Shown here in pieces: positions 8,164 to 16,950 of a stretch of DNA of 64,000 nt. Position 1 is the first letter of the stretch. Each line of letters starts with the position of its first letter. The notes under the pieces were generated by a model. It made no database searches. It was not told where the DNA came from and saw only the letters and a list, made by a program, of their open reading frames with translations. Source of the DNA: Streptomyces sp. SCUT-3 (lineage in GTDB: Bacteria; Actinomycetota; Actinomycetes; Streptomycetales; Streptomycetaceae); contig NZ_CP046907.1 of assembly GCF_014083985.1 (NCBI RefSeq), forward strand, positions 2,212,001 to 2,276,000. Reading direction: 5' to 3'. Position numbers and translations under genes: made by a program.

Positions 8164-9465
8164 TCAGATCGCGCTGCCGGCCTTCCACTCCTCCCAGGAC
8201 ATGTTCCAGCCGTTGAGGCCGTTGTCCGGGGCGATGGTCTTGTCCGGGGAGTTCTTCACGACCACCACGTCGCCGATGAGGGAGTTGTTGAAGAACCAGG
8301 CGCCGTCCTGGCCGCTGTCGCCCGCGCCCTTGACGTCGTTCAGGCCCACGCAGCCGTGGCTGGTGTTGGCCGATCCGAAGATGGAGTCGGCGGCCCAGTA
8401 GTTGCCGTGGATGAAGGTGCCGGAGGTGCTCAGGCGCATGGCGTGCGGCACGTCGGAGATGTCGTACTCGCCCTTGCCGTCCTTGCCGACGAAGCCGACG
8501 GTGGAACCGTCCATCCGGGTCTCCTTGAACTTCTCGGAGATCACCATCTGGCCGTTGTAGGTCGGGGTCGCGGGGCTGCCGGCCGAGATCCGGAAGGTCT
8601 TGACGGTCTTGCCGTCCTGCACCACGGTCATCGTCTTCGCCCGGGCGTCGACGGTGCTGACCTGGGAGCGGCCGACCTGGAAGGTGACCGTCTTGTCCTG
8701 GATGCCCGTGACGCCGTCGGCGCCCTCGACCCCGTCGAGGTTGAGGTCGACGCTCACGGTGGAGCCGGCCTTCCAGTACTCCTCGGGGCGGAAGTCCAGG
8801 CGGGTGGGGCTGAACCAGTGCCCGACGACCTCCTGGCCGGAGCTGGAGTTGACCTTGATCGCGGACTGGACGGCGGCCTTGTCGGTGATCGCCTTGTCGA
8901 AGTTGATCGACACCGGCATGCCGACGCCGACCTTGGCGCCGTCGTCCGGGGTGAAGTAGCCGATGAAGCTGTTGGCCGGGGAGACCGTGGTGAACGTGCG
9001 GTTCACGGTCTCCTTGCGGCCGTCGGCGTCCTTCGCGACCGCCTTGACCTGGTACTTGGTGCCCCGCTCCAGCTGGCCGTTCGGCTTCCAGCCGGTCTTG
9101 TCACCGTTGAAGCTGCCCTCGACCGCGGTGCCGCTGTCCGCGGCGGTGAGGACGACCTCGGTGAAGGTGCCCTTCTTCACCGAGGCGCTGAAGGAGTTGA
9201 TCGAGACGTTGTCCTGGCCCTCCTTGGCGGAGAACGTGACCTTCGCCTCCGACGAGGCCTTGGCGGCGGCGGCGTCGATCGCGGCCTGGGAGTCCGGCTT
9301 CCTCGCGGAGTCGCTGCTGCTGTCGCCGCCCCCGTCGCTGCCGCAGGCGCTCAGCGTGAGCACTCCGCTCAGCAGCACCGCCACTGCCCCGGCCGTCCTG
9401 CGTCCACGACGCCCACGACGCACGGACTGCCGTCCGGAAGGTATGCCGGTCTCCGCTGACTTCAC
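8164..9465 (-). CDS. L,D-transpeptidase lipoprotein (YkuD domain, Ig-like repeats)
   Basis: Predicted to make 3-3 peptidoglycan cross-links outside the membrane. The 433-aa product has a lipoprotein signal ending in the lipobox LSAC, a Ser/Gly/Asp linker and two Ig-like domains as in mycobacterial LdtMt2. A C-terminal YkuD domain holds the catalytic His and Cys in HGNYWAADSIFGSANTSHGC. The GTG at 9465 is preferred over GTGs at 9477 and 9483, because GTGGAG lies six bases before it and the protein then starts MKSAETG directly before the signal peptide. It is monocistronic, with a terminator at 8054-8104. Confidence 0.9.
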   Translation of the reverse strand: MKSAETGIPSGRQSVRRGRRGRRTAGAVAVLLSGVLTLSACGSDGGGDSSSDSARKPDSQAAIDAAAAKASSEAKVTFSAKEGQDNVSINSFSASVKKGTFTEVVLTAADSGTAVEGSFNGDKTGWKPNGQLERGTKYQVKAVAKDADGRKETVNRTFTTVSPANSFIGYFTPDDGAKVGVGMPVSINFDKAITDKAAVQSAIKVNSSSGQEVVGHWFSPTRLDFRPEEYWKAGSTVSVDLNLDGVEGADGVTGIQDKTVTFQVGRSQVSTVDARAKTMTVVQDGKTVKTFRISAGSPATPTYNGQMVISEKFKETRMDGSTVGFVGKDGKGEYDISDVPHAMRLSTSGTFIHGNYWAADSIFGSANTSHGCVGLNDVKGAGDSGQDGAWFFNNSLIGDVVVVKNSPDKTIAPDNGLNGWNMSWEEWKAGSAI

Positions 9466-9635
9466 ACCAATCTCCACTTCCACAGACGCCTGTCACCACT
9501 ACGACCCGTGCCCGGGCACTCCGGCACCGATGCGTGCCCGCCCATGTTCAAGGACTGGCGAAGTCCCGCGTCCGTTCCTGCCGTAACCAAACTGTGGCAT
9601 ACGTAACCGGGAGGCCGACGGCCGGAACCGGGCGG

Positions 9636-10010
9636 TCAGCCGCCGGCGCCCTCCCCGTCGGGGCCCGCCTCCCCCTCGGGGGCCTCGTCCTCGTAGAGGT
9701 CCCACTCGTCGGACTCGGGGTCGTACTCAGTGTGCACCGACTGCCAGGAGGCCTGGGCCAGCTCGATGCCGGGGATCTCGTCGACGAGGTCGAACGGGTC
9801 GATGAGGTAGGCCAGCGCCTCGGCCGGGTCGGAGTCGATGGAGGCGGCCGCGTGCTCGCGCTCGTCGTCGGGCATGTACTGGTCCTCGCGGACCTGCTCG
9901 AGGGCGGCGCTGGTCAGGGCCCCGGAATCGGTGATCTCGACGACCAGTTCGACCTGGAGGCGGATGTGGCGCGGGGTGTTGCCGGCGCCCTCGCCGTTCT
10001 CTGTGCTCAT
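9636..10010 (-). CDS. Conserved hypothetical acidic protein
   Basis: I do not recognise a named domain. The 124-aa product is strongly acidic, with a central conserved-looking segment (RHIRLQVELVVEITDSGAL) and a Glu/Asp/Gly-rich tail. No signal peptide or membrane helix is apparent. The ATG at 10010 was chosen. The upstream in-frame extension to 10055 runs into the divergent promoter region and is Pro/Arg-rich. Very similar proteins sit at this position in other Streptomyces, as far as I recall, so it is probably a real cytoplasmic protein of unknown role. Confidence 0.65.
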   Translation of the reverse strand: MSTENGEGAGNTPRHIRLQVELVVEITDSGALTSAALEQVREDQYMPDDEREHAAASIDSDPAEALAYLIDPFDLVDEIPGIELAQASWQSVHTEYDPESDEWDLYEDEAPEGEAGPDGEGAGG

Positions 10011-10151
10011 GGTTGGGCAGGGTAGGCGCAACGGCCGGTGCGGTGCGCCGGACACGACGGCCGCACCCTCCGCCTTTCCCCCGGTACGGTCATCTCACTA
10101 CCATCTGGCGTGACACCCAATCCGCCGTGCTCTCAAGGGGATTCGTTGGCC

Positions 10152-10724
10152 ATGTCGTCGAGGCGCCGTCCGATCACCGCCGCAGCGGCAGCCTCGGTGC
10201 TGCTGGGCCTGTGGTTCGTTCCGTCCGCCTCGGGCGAGGAGGCCGTGCGGTCCGGGGTGAACACCCCCGCCACGGTTGCCGTTCAGGCCCGGGCCGGATC
10301 CGCCCCCGCCGAGGCCGCCCCCGCGGCCGGGGACGACACCGCATCCGATGTGACCAACGCCACTTCAGAAACCTCCGCGGAAGAGGCGGGAGAGCAGGGC
10401 GCCGGCACCTCCGGGGACACCGGCGCGCCCGCGGCCGGCGGCGCCGCCGCGGCCGGCGGCGGAGCGGGCACGGACGCCTCCGGCGCGGCCGGCTCCGCCG
10501 ACACGTCCGACACGTCCGACACGTCCGGGACTGTCCCCGCCGCCGGGTCCGCGCCCGGCACCGGCGCCGACGCCGGCCGGGCGGTCTACCTGGCTGACAC
10601 CGGCAGCGTGGACACCACGCCGTACGTCACCGGCGGCCTGCTCTTCCTCGGCGTGGGCGCGGCCCTGGTGCTGCACTCCGTGCGCCGCGCGGGCGGCGCC
10701 GAGGAGGCGGACGGCGCCGCCTGA
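10152..10724 (+). CDS. Sortase-anchored surface protein with LAxTG signal
   Basis: The 190-aa product starts with a signal peptide (RRRPITAAAAASVLLGLWFVPSASG). An Ala/Gly/Thr/Ser-rich stalk follows, with a tandem DTS repeat near nt 10500. It ends with a classic cell-wall sorting signal: YLADTGS, then a hydrophobic helix (GGLLFLGVGAALVLHSV), then RRAGG. LAxTG is the motif recognised by Streptomyces class E sortases, which link such proteins to peptidoglycan. The body has no recognisable domain. The ATG at 10152 lies 11 nt after AAGGGG. A TTG at 10146, two codons earlier, has better spacing and is an alternative. Confidence 0.7.
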   Translation: MSSRRRPITAAAAASVLLGLWFVPSASGEEAVRSGVNTPATVAVQARAGSAPAEAAPAAGDDTASDVTNATSETSAEEAGEQGAGTSGDTGAPAAGGAAAAGGGAGTDASGAAGSADTSDTSDTSGTVPAAGSAPGTGADAGRAVYLADTGSVDTTPYVTGGLLFLGVGAALVLHSVRRAGGAEEADGAA

Positions 10725-10776
10725 CGGCGGCGACCGCCCGCCCGGGCTCCCCGCCCGGCCCCCGTCGGACGCCGGG

Positions 10777-12354
10777 TCAGGCCAGCGGGCCGGTGACGCC
10801 CTCCGCGGCGGCCACCAGCCGCCCCTGCCCGACGAACGCCTCCGCGGCGGCCAGGTCGGGGGCGGTGAAGCGGTCCGTGCCCGGTCCGGCGACGCCGGCG
10901 CCGCGCACCGCGGCGACCACGGCGCGGGCGGCCGGGGAGAGCACCGGGCCGCGGCCCAGGGTGTTCTCCCTGATCTCCAGCGCGCGGGTCGCGGCGACCA
11001 GCTCGACGGCCACGATGCGGGTCAGGTTGCCGATCGCGGTGCGCAGCTTGCGGGCCGCGGACCAGCCCATCGAGACGTGGTCCTCCTGCATGGCCGAGGA
11101 GGGGATGGAGTCCACCGAGGCCGGCACGGCGAGCCGCTTGTTCTCGCTGACCAGGGCGGCCTGGGTGTACTGGGCGATCATCAGGCCGGAGTCGACGCCG
11201 GGGTCGTGGGCGAGGAACGGCGGCAGGCCGTGCGAGCGGTTGGCGTCCAGCAGCCGGTCGGTGCGGCGCTCGCTGATCGACCCGAGGTCGGCGACGGCCA
11301 CGGCGAGGAAGTCCAGCACGTAGCCGACGGGCGCGCCGTGGAAGTTCCCGTTGGACTCCACCCTGCCGTCGGGGAGCACCAGGGGGTTGTCCACCGCCGC
11401 GGCCAGCTCGCGCTCGGCGACGAGCCGGGCGTGGGCGAGGGTGTCGCGGCCCGCGCCGGCCACCTGGGGTGCGCAGCGCACCGAGTAGGCGTCCTGCACG
11501 CGCGGGGCGGCGGGGAGGCCGTCGATGCCGCTCTGGTGCCGGCCGGTCAGCCCGGACCCGGCCAGTACGCGCCGCATGTTCCCGGCGCTGGCGGCCTGCC
11601 CCGGGTGGGGGCGGACGGCGTGCAGTTCGGGGGCGAGGACGCGCTCGGTGCCCATCAGGGCCTCCAGCGTCAGCGCCGCGGCGATGTCGGCGGAGGTGAA
11701 GAGCCGCTCCAGGTCGGCGCAGGCCATGACGAGCATGCCGAGCATGCCGTCGGTGCCGTTGATGAGCGCCAGCCCCTCCTTCTCGCGCAGCACCACGGGT
11801 TCGATGCCGGCCTCGGCGAGGAGCTCGGCGGCGGGGCGGACCGTGCCGTCGGGGCCCTCCGCCTCGCCCTCGCCCATCAGGACCTGCGCGCAGTGGGCGA
11901 GCGGCGCCAGGTCGCCCGAACAGCCGAGGGAGCCGTACTCGTGGACGACGGGGGTGATGCCGGCGTTCAGCACGGCCGCCATGGTCTCCGCGACGACCGG
12001 GCGCACCCCGGTGTAGCCGGAGGCCAGCGTCTTCAGCCGCAGGAACATCAGGGCCCGGACGACCTCGCGCTCGACCCGCGGGCCCATGCCGGCGGCGTGC
12101 GAGACGACCAGGGAGTGCTGGAGGCGGCCGCGCAGCGCGGGGTCGACGTGGCGCACCGCGAGGGCGCCGAAGCCGGTGGAGACGCCGTAGACCGGGTCGG
12201 GCCCGCCCGCCAGGTCGTCGACGATCTTCCGGGCCGCGGCGATGCCGTCCAGTGCGGCGGGGGACAGTTCGACCCGCGCGCCGCCCCTGGCCACCGCCAG
12301 TACGTCGTCCGCGCCGGCCCCCGAGGGCTCGACCACCACAGTGTGCATATTCAT
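10777..12354 (-). CDS. hutH: Histidine ammonia-lyase
   Basis: Deaminates L-histidine to trans-urocanate, the first step of the hut pathway. The 525-aa length is usual. The prosthetic-group region reads GSLGCSGDLAPLAH. The MIO cofactor would therefore form from Cys-Ser-Gly rather than Ala-Ser-Gly, a variant allowed in the family pattern and, as I recall, present in streptomycete enzymes. Other conserved blocks are GVSTGFGALA near the N-terminus, LINGTDGMLGM, and QEDHVSMGW late in the chain. Two in-frame ATGs lie close together (12354 and 12348). Divergent from fdhD across 59 bp that contain a small inverted repeat (TTCAG 12356-12360, CTGAA 12373-12377). Confidence 0.95.
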   Translation of the reverse strand: MNMHTVVVEPSGAGADDVLAVARGGARVELSPAALDGIAAARKIVDDLAGGPDPVYGVSTGFGALAVRHVDPALRGRLQHSLVVSHAAGMGPRVEREVVRALMFLRLKTLASGYTGVRPVVAETMAAVLNAGITPVVHEYGSLGCSGDLAPLAHCAQVLMGEGEAEGPDGTVRPAAELLAEAGIEPVVLREKEGLALINGTDGMLGMLVMACADLERLFTSADIAAALTLEALMGTERVLAPELHAVRPHPGQAASAGNMRRVLAGSGLTGRHQSGIDGLPAAPRVQDAYSVRCAPQVAGAGRDTLAHARLVAERELAAAVDNPLVLPDGRVESNGNFHGAPVGYVLDFLAVAVADLGSISERRTDRLLDANRSHGLPPFLAHDPGVDSGLMIAQYTQAALVSENKRLAVPASVDSIPSSAMQEDHVSMGWSAARKLRTAIGNLTRIVAVELVAATRALEIRENTLGRGPVLSPAARAVVAAVRGAGVAGPGTDRFTAPDLAAAEAFVGQGRLVAAAEGVTGPLA

Positions 12355-12413
12355 ATTCAGAAACCCTAGATACTGAAAAGGAAGTTGTCACGCCCCCCGG
12401 ATATCCTCGATCC

Positions 12414-13235
12414 ATGGCACGGAGCACGATCCGCCGCAAGGTACTCCGGCTCGACGGCGACCGGAGCACGGGCCGCCCCGACTCGCTCGCGGCGGAGGAG
12501 CCGCTGGAGATCCGGATCGGCGGCACCCCCCTGACCGTCACCATGCGCACCCCGGGCCACGACTTCGACCTGATGGCCGGGTTCCTCGTCGGCGAGGGCG
12601 TGATCACCCGGCCCGACCAGCTGCGCTCGATGCGCTACTGCGCCGGCGCCGGCCCCGACGGCGCGAACACCTACAACGTGCTGGACGCGGTCCTGGCCCC
12701 CGGCACCTCCGCGCCCCTGACCGCCAACCGCTCGATGCTCACCACCAGCGGCTGCGGCATCTGCGGCAAGGACAGCATCGAGGCCGTGCGGCTGAAGAGC
12801 CCGTTCCCGGTCGGGGAGGACCCGGTGCGCCTGACCCCCGAGGTCCTCTACGGGCTGCCCGACGCACTGCGCGCCGCGCAGCGGGCGTTCGACAGCACCG
12901 GCGGCCTGCACGCCGCGGGGCTGTTCACCGCCGACGGCCGGCTGCTGTGCGCCCGCGAGGACGTGGGCCGGCACAACGCCGTCGACAAGGTGGTCGGCCA
13001 GTCGCTGCGCGAGGGACTGCTGCCCCTGTCCGGCCGCGTCCTGATGGTCAGCGGCCGGGCCTCGTTCGAGCTGACGCAGAAGGCGGCGATGGCCGGCGTG
13101 CCGGTGCTGGCCGCGGTCTCCGCCCCCTCCTCCCTGGCCGTGGAGCTGGCCGAGGAGGTCGGCCTGACGCTCGTCGGCTTCCTGCGCGGCCGCACCGCCA
13201 ACGTCTACACCCACCCCCACCGCGTCGCGGTCTGA
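12414..13235 (+). CDS. fdhD: FdhD, formate dehydrogenase sulfurtransferase
   Basis: FdhD transfers sulfur from IscS to the molybdenum cofactor of formate dehydrogenase, a step needed for activity. The 273-aa product shows the diagnostic cysteine motif in TTSGCGICGKDSIEA, the early TPGHDFDLMAGFLVGEG, the REDVGRHNAVDKVVG block, and the late GRASFELTQKAAMAG. The ATG at 12414 gives the normal MARSTIRRKVLRL start, and the frame is open further upstream only because of G+C bias. No formate dehydrogenase gene lies in the window. Confidence 0.93.
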   Translation: MARSTIRRKVLRLDGDRSTGRPDSLAAEEPLEIRIGGTPLTVTMRTPGHDFDLMAGFLVGEGVITRPDQLRSMRYCAGAGPDGANTYNVLDAVLAPGTSAPLTANRSMLTTSGCGICGKDSIEAVRLKSPFPVGEDPVRLTPEVLYGLPDALRAAQRAFDSTGGLHAAGLFTADGRLLCAREDVGRHNAVDKVVGQSLREGLLPLSGRVLMVSGRASFELTQKAAMAGVPVLAAVSAPSSLAVELAEEVGLTLVGFLRGRTANVYTHPHRVAV

Positions 13236-13294
13236 CCCGCAGGGCGGCGCGGGACGGGGGCCGGGCCCGGGGGCCGGGAGGGGCCGGCCGGGGC

Positions 13295-14488
13295 TCAGGG
13301 CGCGGGCTCCCGCCCGCCGCGGTCCTGCCCGCCGCGGTCCTGCCCGCCGCGGTGCAGTGCTCCGCGGAAGCGGCGGCGCTCGTCCGACTTCGGCGGCGCG
13401 GCCTCCACCAGTTCGATCACCGGGTCCGGGTCGCCGCCGCGGCCGGCGACGACCGGGTGCCGGGAGCGCGCCGCCTTCGCCCGGTACTGGGCCGCGTCCG
13501 CCAGGCGGAACAGCCTGCGGGCGGAGGTCACCTCGCCGATCGGGTCACCGGTGGAGGCGACCCCGCAGGCCACGCCCTCCCCGTGCTCCAGTTCGTCCGC
13601 GCGCCGGCACAGCTCCTCCGCCACCCGGACCACCTCGTCCGCCTCCGGGCCCGCGGCCAGCAGGCAGAACTCGTCCCCGCCGAGCCGGGCCGCCAGCGTG
13701 CCCGGCAGCATCGCCCCGCACAGCGACAGGACCGAGCCGAATCGTTCCAGCAGCCGGTCGCCGACGTCGTGGCCCAGGGTGTCGTTGACCCCCTTGAGCC
13801 CGTTGAGGTCGCAGACCACCAGGCTGACCACCGTGCCCCGGGCACGGTGGTGCTCCAGCGCCTCGTCCATACGGGCGTCGACCGCCCGGCGGTTGGCCAG
13901 ACCGGTCAGCGGATCGGTGAACGCCAGCTGCCGGACCTCCTCCAGCCGGTCCGTCTGGGCGATCCCCGCCGCGATCACCGCGGCCAGCACGGTCGCGAAG
14001 TCCGCGTCCGCCCGGTCGAAGACCGGACGGCCGGGCATCCGGGCCAGGTACAGCTCCCCCCAGGCCCGCCCGCGCAGCACTATCGGGGCGACGACGCAGC
14101 AGGCGCGGCCGCGCCTGCGCAGCGCGGCGACCCGCTGGTGACGGTAGGTCCCCTGCTCCTCCGGGCCGTCGGCGGTCTCCACCCAGGCGTGCGGCTCCCC
14201 TCCGGAGGCCCAGCGCTCGTGCAGGAAGCCGACGATCTCGGGGAAGTCGTGGACGGGGTACCCCTCGTCCTTCGGCAGGGCCTCCTCGCCCGGTGCCAGC
14301 AGGCCGTCGTTGACCAGCACCTTCAGCCGCCCGGACGCCCGCTCCCACTCGGAGATCGCGGCGAACTCCGCACCCATGGCCGCCCTGGCGCCGGCCGCGG
14401 CGGCGCGGATCACGTCGCAGGGGCCCTGCGCGGCCGCCATGGCCTGCGCGAGCTTCACCACGGCCCGCAGCCCCGCGTCCTCGCCCAC
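13295..14488 (-). CDS. GAF-GGDEF diguanylate cyclase
   Basis: Predicted to make cyclic di-GMP, which in Streptomyces holds BldD in its dimeric form and delays sporulation. The 397-aa product has an N-terminal GAF-type sensor (about residues 20-175) and a GGDEF domain (about 200-355). The GGDEF domain has FTDPLTGLANRRA and an intact active site, LGGDEFCLL. No RxxD inhibitory site was recognised, and there is no EAL domain. The last residues encode a DRGGQ tandem repeat from three copies of a 15-bp unit. Start: the GTG at 14488 follows GGGACGGCCA, and upstream in-frame starts add a disordered Arg/Pro tail. It is convergent with fdhD. Confidence 0.85.
   Translation of the reverse strand: MGEDAGLRAVVKLAQAMAAAQGPCDVIRAAAAGARAAMGAEFAAISEWERASGRLKVLVNDGLLAPGEEALPKDEGYPVHDFPEIVGFLHERWASGGEPHAWVETADGPEEQGTYRHQRVAALRRRGRACCVVAPIVLRGRAWGELYLARMPGRPVFDRADADFATVLAAVIAAGIAQTDRLEEVRQLAFTDPLTGLANRRAVDARMDEALEHHRARGTVVSLVVCDLNGLKGVNDTLGHDVGDRLLERFGSVLSLCGAMLPGTLAARLGGDEFCLLAAGPEADEVVRVAEELCRRADELEHGEGVACGVASTGDPIGEVTSARRLFRLADAAQYRAKAARSRHPVVAGRGGDPDPVIELVEAAPPKSDERRRFRGALHRGGQDRGGQDRGGREPAP
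13313..13353. repeat. 15-bp tandem repeat in the 3' end of the GGDEF gene
   Basis: Nearly three exact copies of CCCGCCGCGGTCCTG (13313-13327, 13328-13342, 13343-13353). The unit is a multiple of three and keeps the GGDEF frame, encoding GGQDR repeats, so copy number can change without breaking the gene. Confidence 0.8.
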
Positions 14489-14639
14489 TGGCCGTCCCGT
14501 CTCCCGATCACCGCTCCCACGCCGCGCAGGAGTCCCAGAATAGAGGCTTTCACTCCTTTCATCCCGCGCGGGGAGGCCGGGCGGACGCCCGCGGGAAGGC
14601 CGCACGGGCCGGGGGGTCATCTCCCCGGACGCCCGCGGC

Positions 14640-15461
14640 TCACTCCCCCGGCCACTCGGGGGTGCGCTTGTCGTTGAAGGCCGCGACGCCCTCGTGGCGG
14701 TCGCCGGAGAAGGCGACCGTGCGCCAGGCGGCGTCCTCGACCTCCAGCCCGGAGCGCAGGTCCATGCCGTGCCCCAGCCGCAGGGCCCGCTTGGCCGCCC
14801 GCAGCCCGACCGGGGAGTTGACGGCGATGCGGTGGGCCAGCGCCAGGGCCTCGGCGCGGTCCTGGCCCTCGGCGGCCAGGAAGTCGACCATGCCGAGCTC
14901 CAGTGCCTCGCCCGCGGGCACCCGGCGCGCGGTGAAGACGAGCTCGGCGGCGCGCGCCGCGCCGACCCTGCGCGGCAGCAGCTGGGTCCCGCCGCCGCCG
15001 GGGATCACCCCGACGGAGACCTCGGGCAGCCCGACCACGGCGGTCGGGTCGGCGACGATCAGGTCGCACGAGAGCGCCAGCTCGTACCCGCCGCCCAGGG
15101 CGAAGCCGTGCACGGCGGCGACCGTGGGCATCGGCAGCTCGAGCACCCCGGTGTAGGCGGCCCGGGCGTGGGGGCGCTGGCGGGCCAGCTCGGCGTCGGA
15201 CCAGCCGTTGCGCTCCCTCAGGTCGGCACCCACGCAGAACGCCCGCTCGTGGGAGGAGGTCAGCACCACGACACGGGCGGTGCGGTCGGCCGCCAGGGCC
15301 GCGGTGGCCTCGGCGACGGAGGCGGCCATCGCGGTGGAGACGGCGTTCATCGCCTTGGGGCGGTCCAGCACCAGCTCGACCACGTGCCCGTGCCGGCGCA
15401 CCGCCACGTACTCCCCGTACCGCTGCTCCTCGTGCGTGCCGCCCTGCTGCGTGCTGTCCAT
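14640..15461 (-). CDS. Enoyl-CoA hydratase/isomerase family protein
   Basis: Crotonase-fold enzyme of 273 aa, expected to hydrate enoyl-CoA esters in fatty-acid or amino-acid breakdown. The oxyanion-hole segments are visible: HERAFCVGADLRERN and AAVHGFALGGGYELALSCDL. The acidic residue region PEVSVGVIPGGGGTQLLPR has a Glu at the position of one catalytic Glu and Gly at the second, so strict hydratase activity is not certain and another crotonase reaction is possible. The ATG at 15461 gives a short polar leader (MDSTQQGGTHEEQRYGEY). It reads in the same direction as the adenylate cyclase and birA upstream. Confidence 0.88.
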   Translation of the reverse strand: MDSTQQGGTHEEQRYGEYVAVRRHGHVVELVLDRPKAMNAVSTAMAASVAEATAALAADRTARVVVLTSSHERAFCVGADLRERNGWSDAELARQRPHARAAYTGVLELPMPTVAAVHGFALGGGYELALSCDLIVADPTAVVGLPEVSVGVIPGGGGTQLLPRRVGAARAAELVFTARRVPAGEALELGMVDFLAAEGQDRAEALALAHRIAVNSPVGLRAAKRALRLGHGMDLRSGLEVEDAAWRTVAFSGDRHEGVAAFNDKRTPEWPGE

Positions 15462-15597
15462 GGCTCCCGGCCCTCCCGGTGTCGGCGCCCGCCCGCGGTG
15501 CTCCGCGGGCGTTCCGCGGGCCATGATCGCCTCCGGGGCGCCCCGCCTCAACCCCCGCCCGCGGACGCGGGCCGGCCGCACCCGCCCGGGCGGCCGG

Positions 15598-16845
15598 TCA
15601 ACCCGCGGCGGAGGGCCGCCGCGTGAGCTGCCAGGGCTCGACCACTCCGAGGCCGCGGACGGGGCGGCGCCACATCGGCTGGAGGGCGAAGCGGTAGGCG
15701 GAGGCACCGCCCTCCTTCTCCTCCTCCGCGGCCTCGACCTCCGACAGCGGCGCGTCGCCGTCCCGGGCCAGCGCCCCGGCCATCTCGCCGTCGACGAGCA
15801 CGGCGTCCTTGGGGGCTATGGAGGTCAGCCGGCTGGCCAGGTTGACGGTGGTGCCGAAGACGTCGCCCATCCGGGTGGTGACGGTGCCGAAGGCGATGCC
15901 GACGCGGAGGGCCGGCATGGTCTCGTCGTGCCGCATCGACTCGATCAGCCGCAGGCCGATCTCCGCCGCGGTGCCGGCCTCGCTCGCGACGTAGAGCACC
16001 TCGTCGCCGAGGGTCTTGATCAGCCGGCCGCCGTGCGCGACGACCAGGTCGGCCGCGGTGGTCTCGAACGCCTCCACCAGCTCGCCGAGCTCCGACTCCT
16101 CCAGCCGCTTGGACAGCCGGGTGAAGCCCACGAGGTCGGCGAACCCGACCGCCATGCGGCGGTGGACGCTCTCCTCGTCGTCGGCGGACTGCATCACCCG
16201 GCCGGTGGCGGCGGCGAGCTGGCGGCGCCAGACGTAGATCAGGAACTCCTCCAGGTCGGGCAGGAGGAGCTCGATCAGCGGATAGGTGACCTCGCTGCGG
16301 CTCAGCCCGGCCTCCGGGGCCTCGGTCAGCCCCTCCAGGAAGGAGTCGATCTGCCACTCGGCGAGGCGGGCGGTGGTCTGCCCCGTGGAGCGGGCGACCT
16401 GGACGGCCATAGGCTCGCTCAGCAGCCCGGCCTCGACCAGGCCGGACAGGCGGCGCAGGGCGATGACGTCCGCGTCGGTGAGGGCCTTGGCCTGGCCGAT
16501 GTCGGCGAAGCCCATGGCGCGCCAGAAGCGGGCGGCCAGCTCCATGGGGACGCCGGCGGTGCGCGCGGCCTGGAACGGGGTGTACTGGCGCTCGGCGCCG
16601 AGGATCAGCTGCTCCAGCCGGATCGCGAGCGGGTCCTCGTCGGTCTCCCCGCCGCCGACGGCCTCCACGGCCGCGTCCGCGCCGGCTCTCCCGGCGGTGC
16701 CGGCGGGCCCGAAGCCCGGTTCCCGGTCGTCGCGCCCGTGCTCGCCGGACCCGTCCCCGCGGACGGCGGCCCCGCCGTCCGCCGCGGTCCCGCCGTCCTC
16801 GGCGGCCGTCCGGCGCGGGTCGGCTCCCGTGCCCTCCACGCTCAC
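15598..16845 (-). CDS. cya: Class III adenylate cyclase
   Basis: Predicted to make cAMP, which in Streptomyces affects germination and development. The 415-aa product has a disordered acidic N-terminus (residues 1-70), an alpha-helical regulatory region (about 75-210) and a C-terminal class III catalytic domain (about 225-390). Metal-binding Asp lies in VGFADLVGFT, the adenine-selecting Lys and second Asp in IKTLGDEVLY, and the transition-state Asn and Arg in TTVNLASRL. It corresponds to the single adenylate cyclase of S. coelicolor, which also lies beside birA and the carboxylase genes. No membrane helix is seen. Confidence 0.9.
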   Translation of the reverse strand: MSVEGTGADPRRTAAEDGGTAADGGAAVRGDGSGEHGRDDREPGFGPAGTAGRAGADAAVEAVGGGETDEDPLAIRLEQLILGAERQYTPFQAARTAGVPMELAARFWRAMGFADIGQAKALTDADVIALRRLSGLVEAGLLSEPMAVQVARSTGQTTARLAEWQIDSFLEGLTEAPEAGLSRSEVTYPLIELLLPDLEEFLIYVWRRQLAAATGRVMQSADDEESVHRRMAVGFADLVGFTRLSKRLEESELGELVEAFETTAADLVVAHGGRLIKTLGDEVLYVASEAGTAAEIGLRLIESMRHDETMPALRVGIAFGTVTTRMGDVFGTTVNLASRLTSIAPKDAVLVDGEMAGALARDGDAPLSEVEAAEEEKEGGASAYRFALQPMWRRPVRGLGVVEPWQLTRRPSAAG

Positions 16846-16950
16846 CGCCCGCCCCCTGTACCTGGCCTGTGCACTGCCCTTCCGCCCGTCAGGTCCGTCG
16901 TGCCGGTCTGCACCCGTCGGCCCCCCACGATACGGCAGATGTGCTCCAGC

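Noticed and set aside
11920-11960. Cys-Ser-Gly in place of Ala-Ser-Gly in HutH as a defect
   Set aside because: The family pattern allows Cys here and it appears normal for streptomycete enzymes, so not novel.
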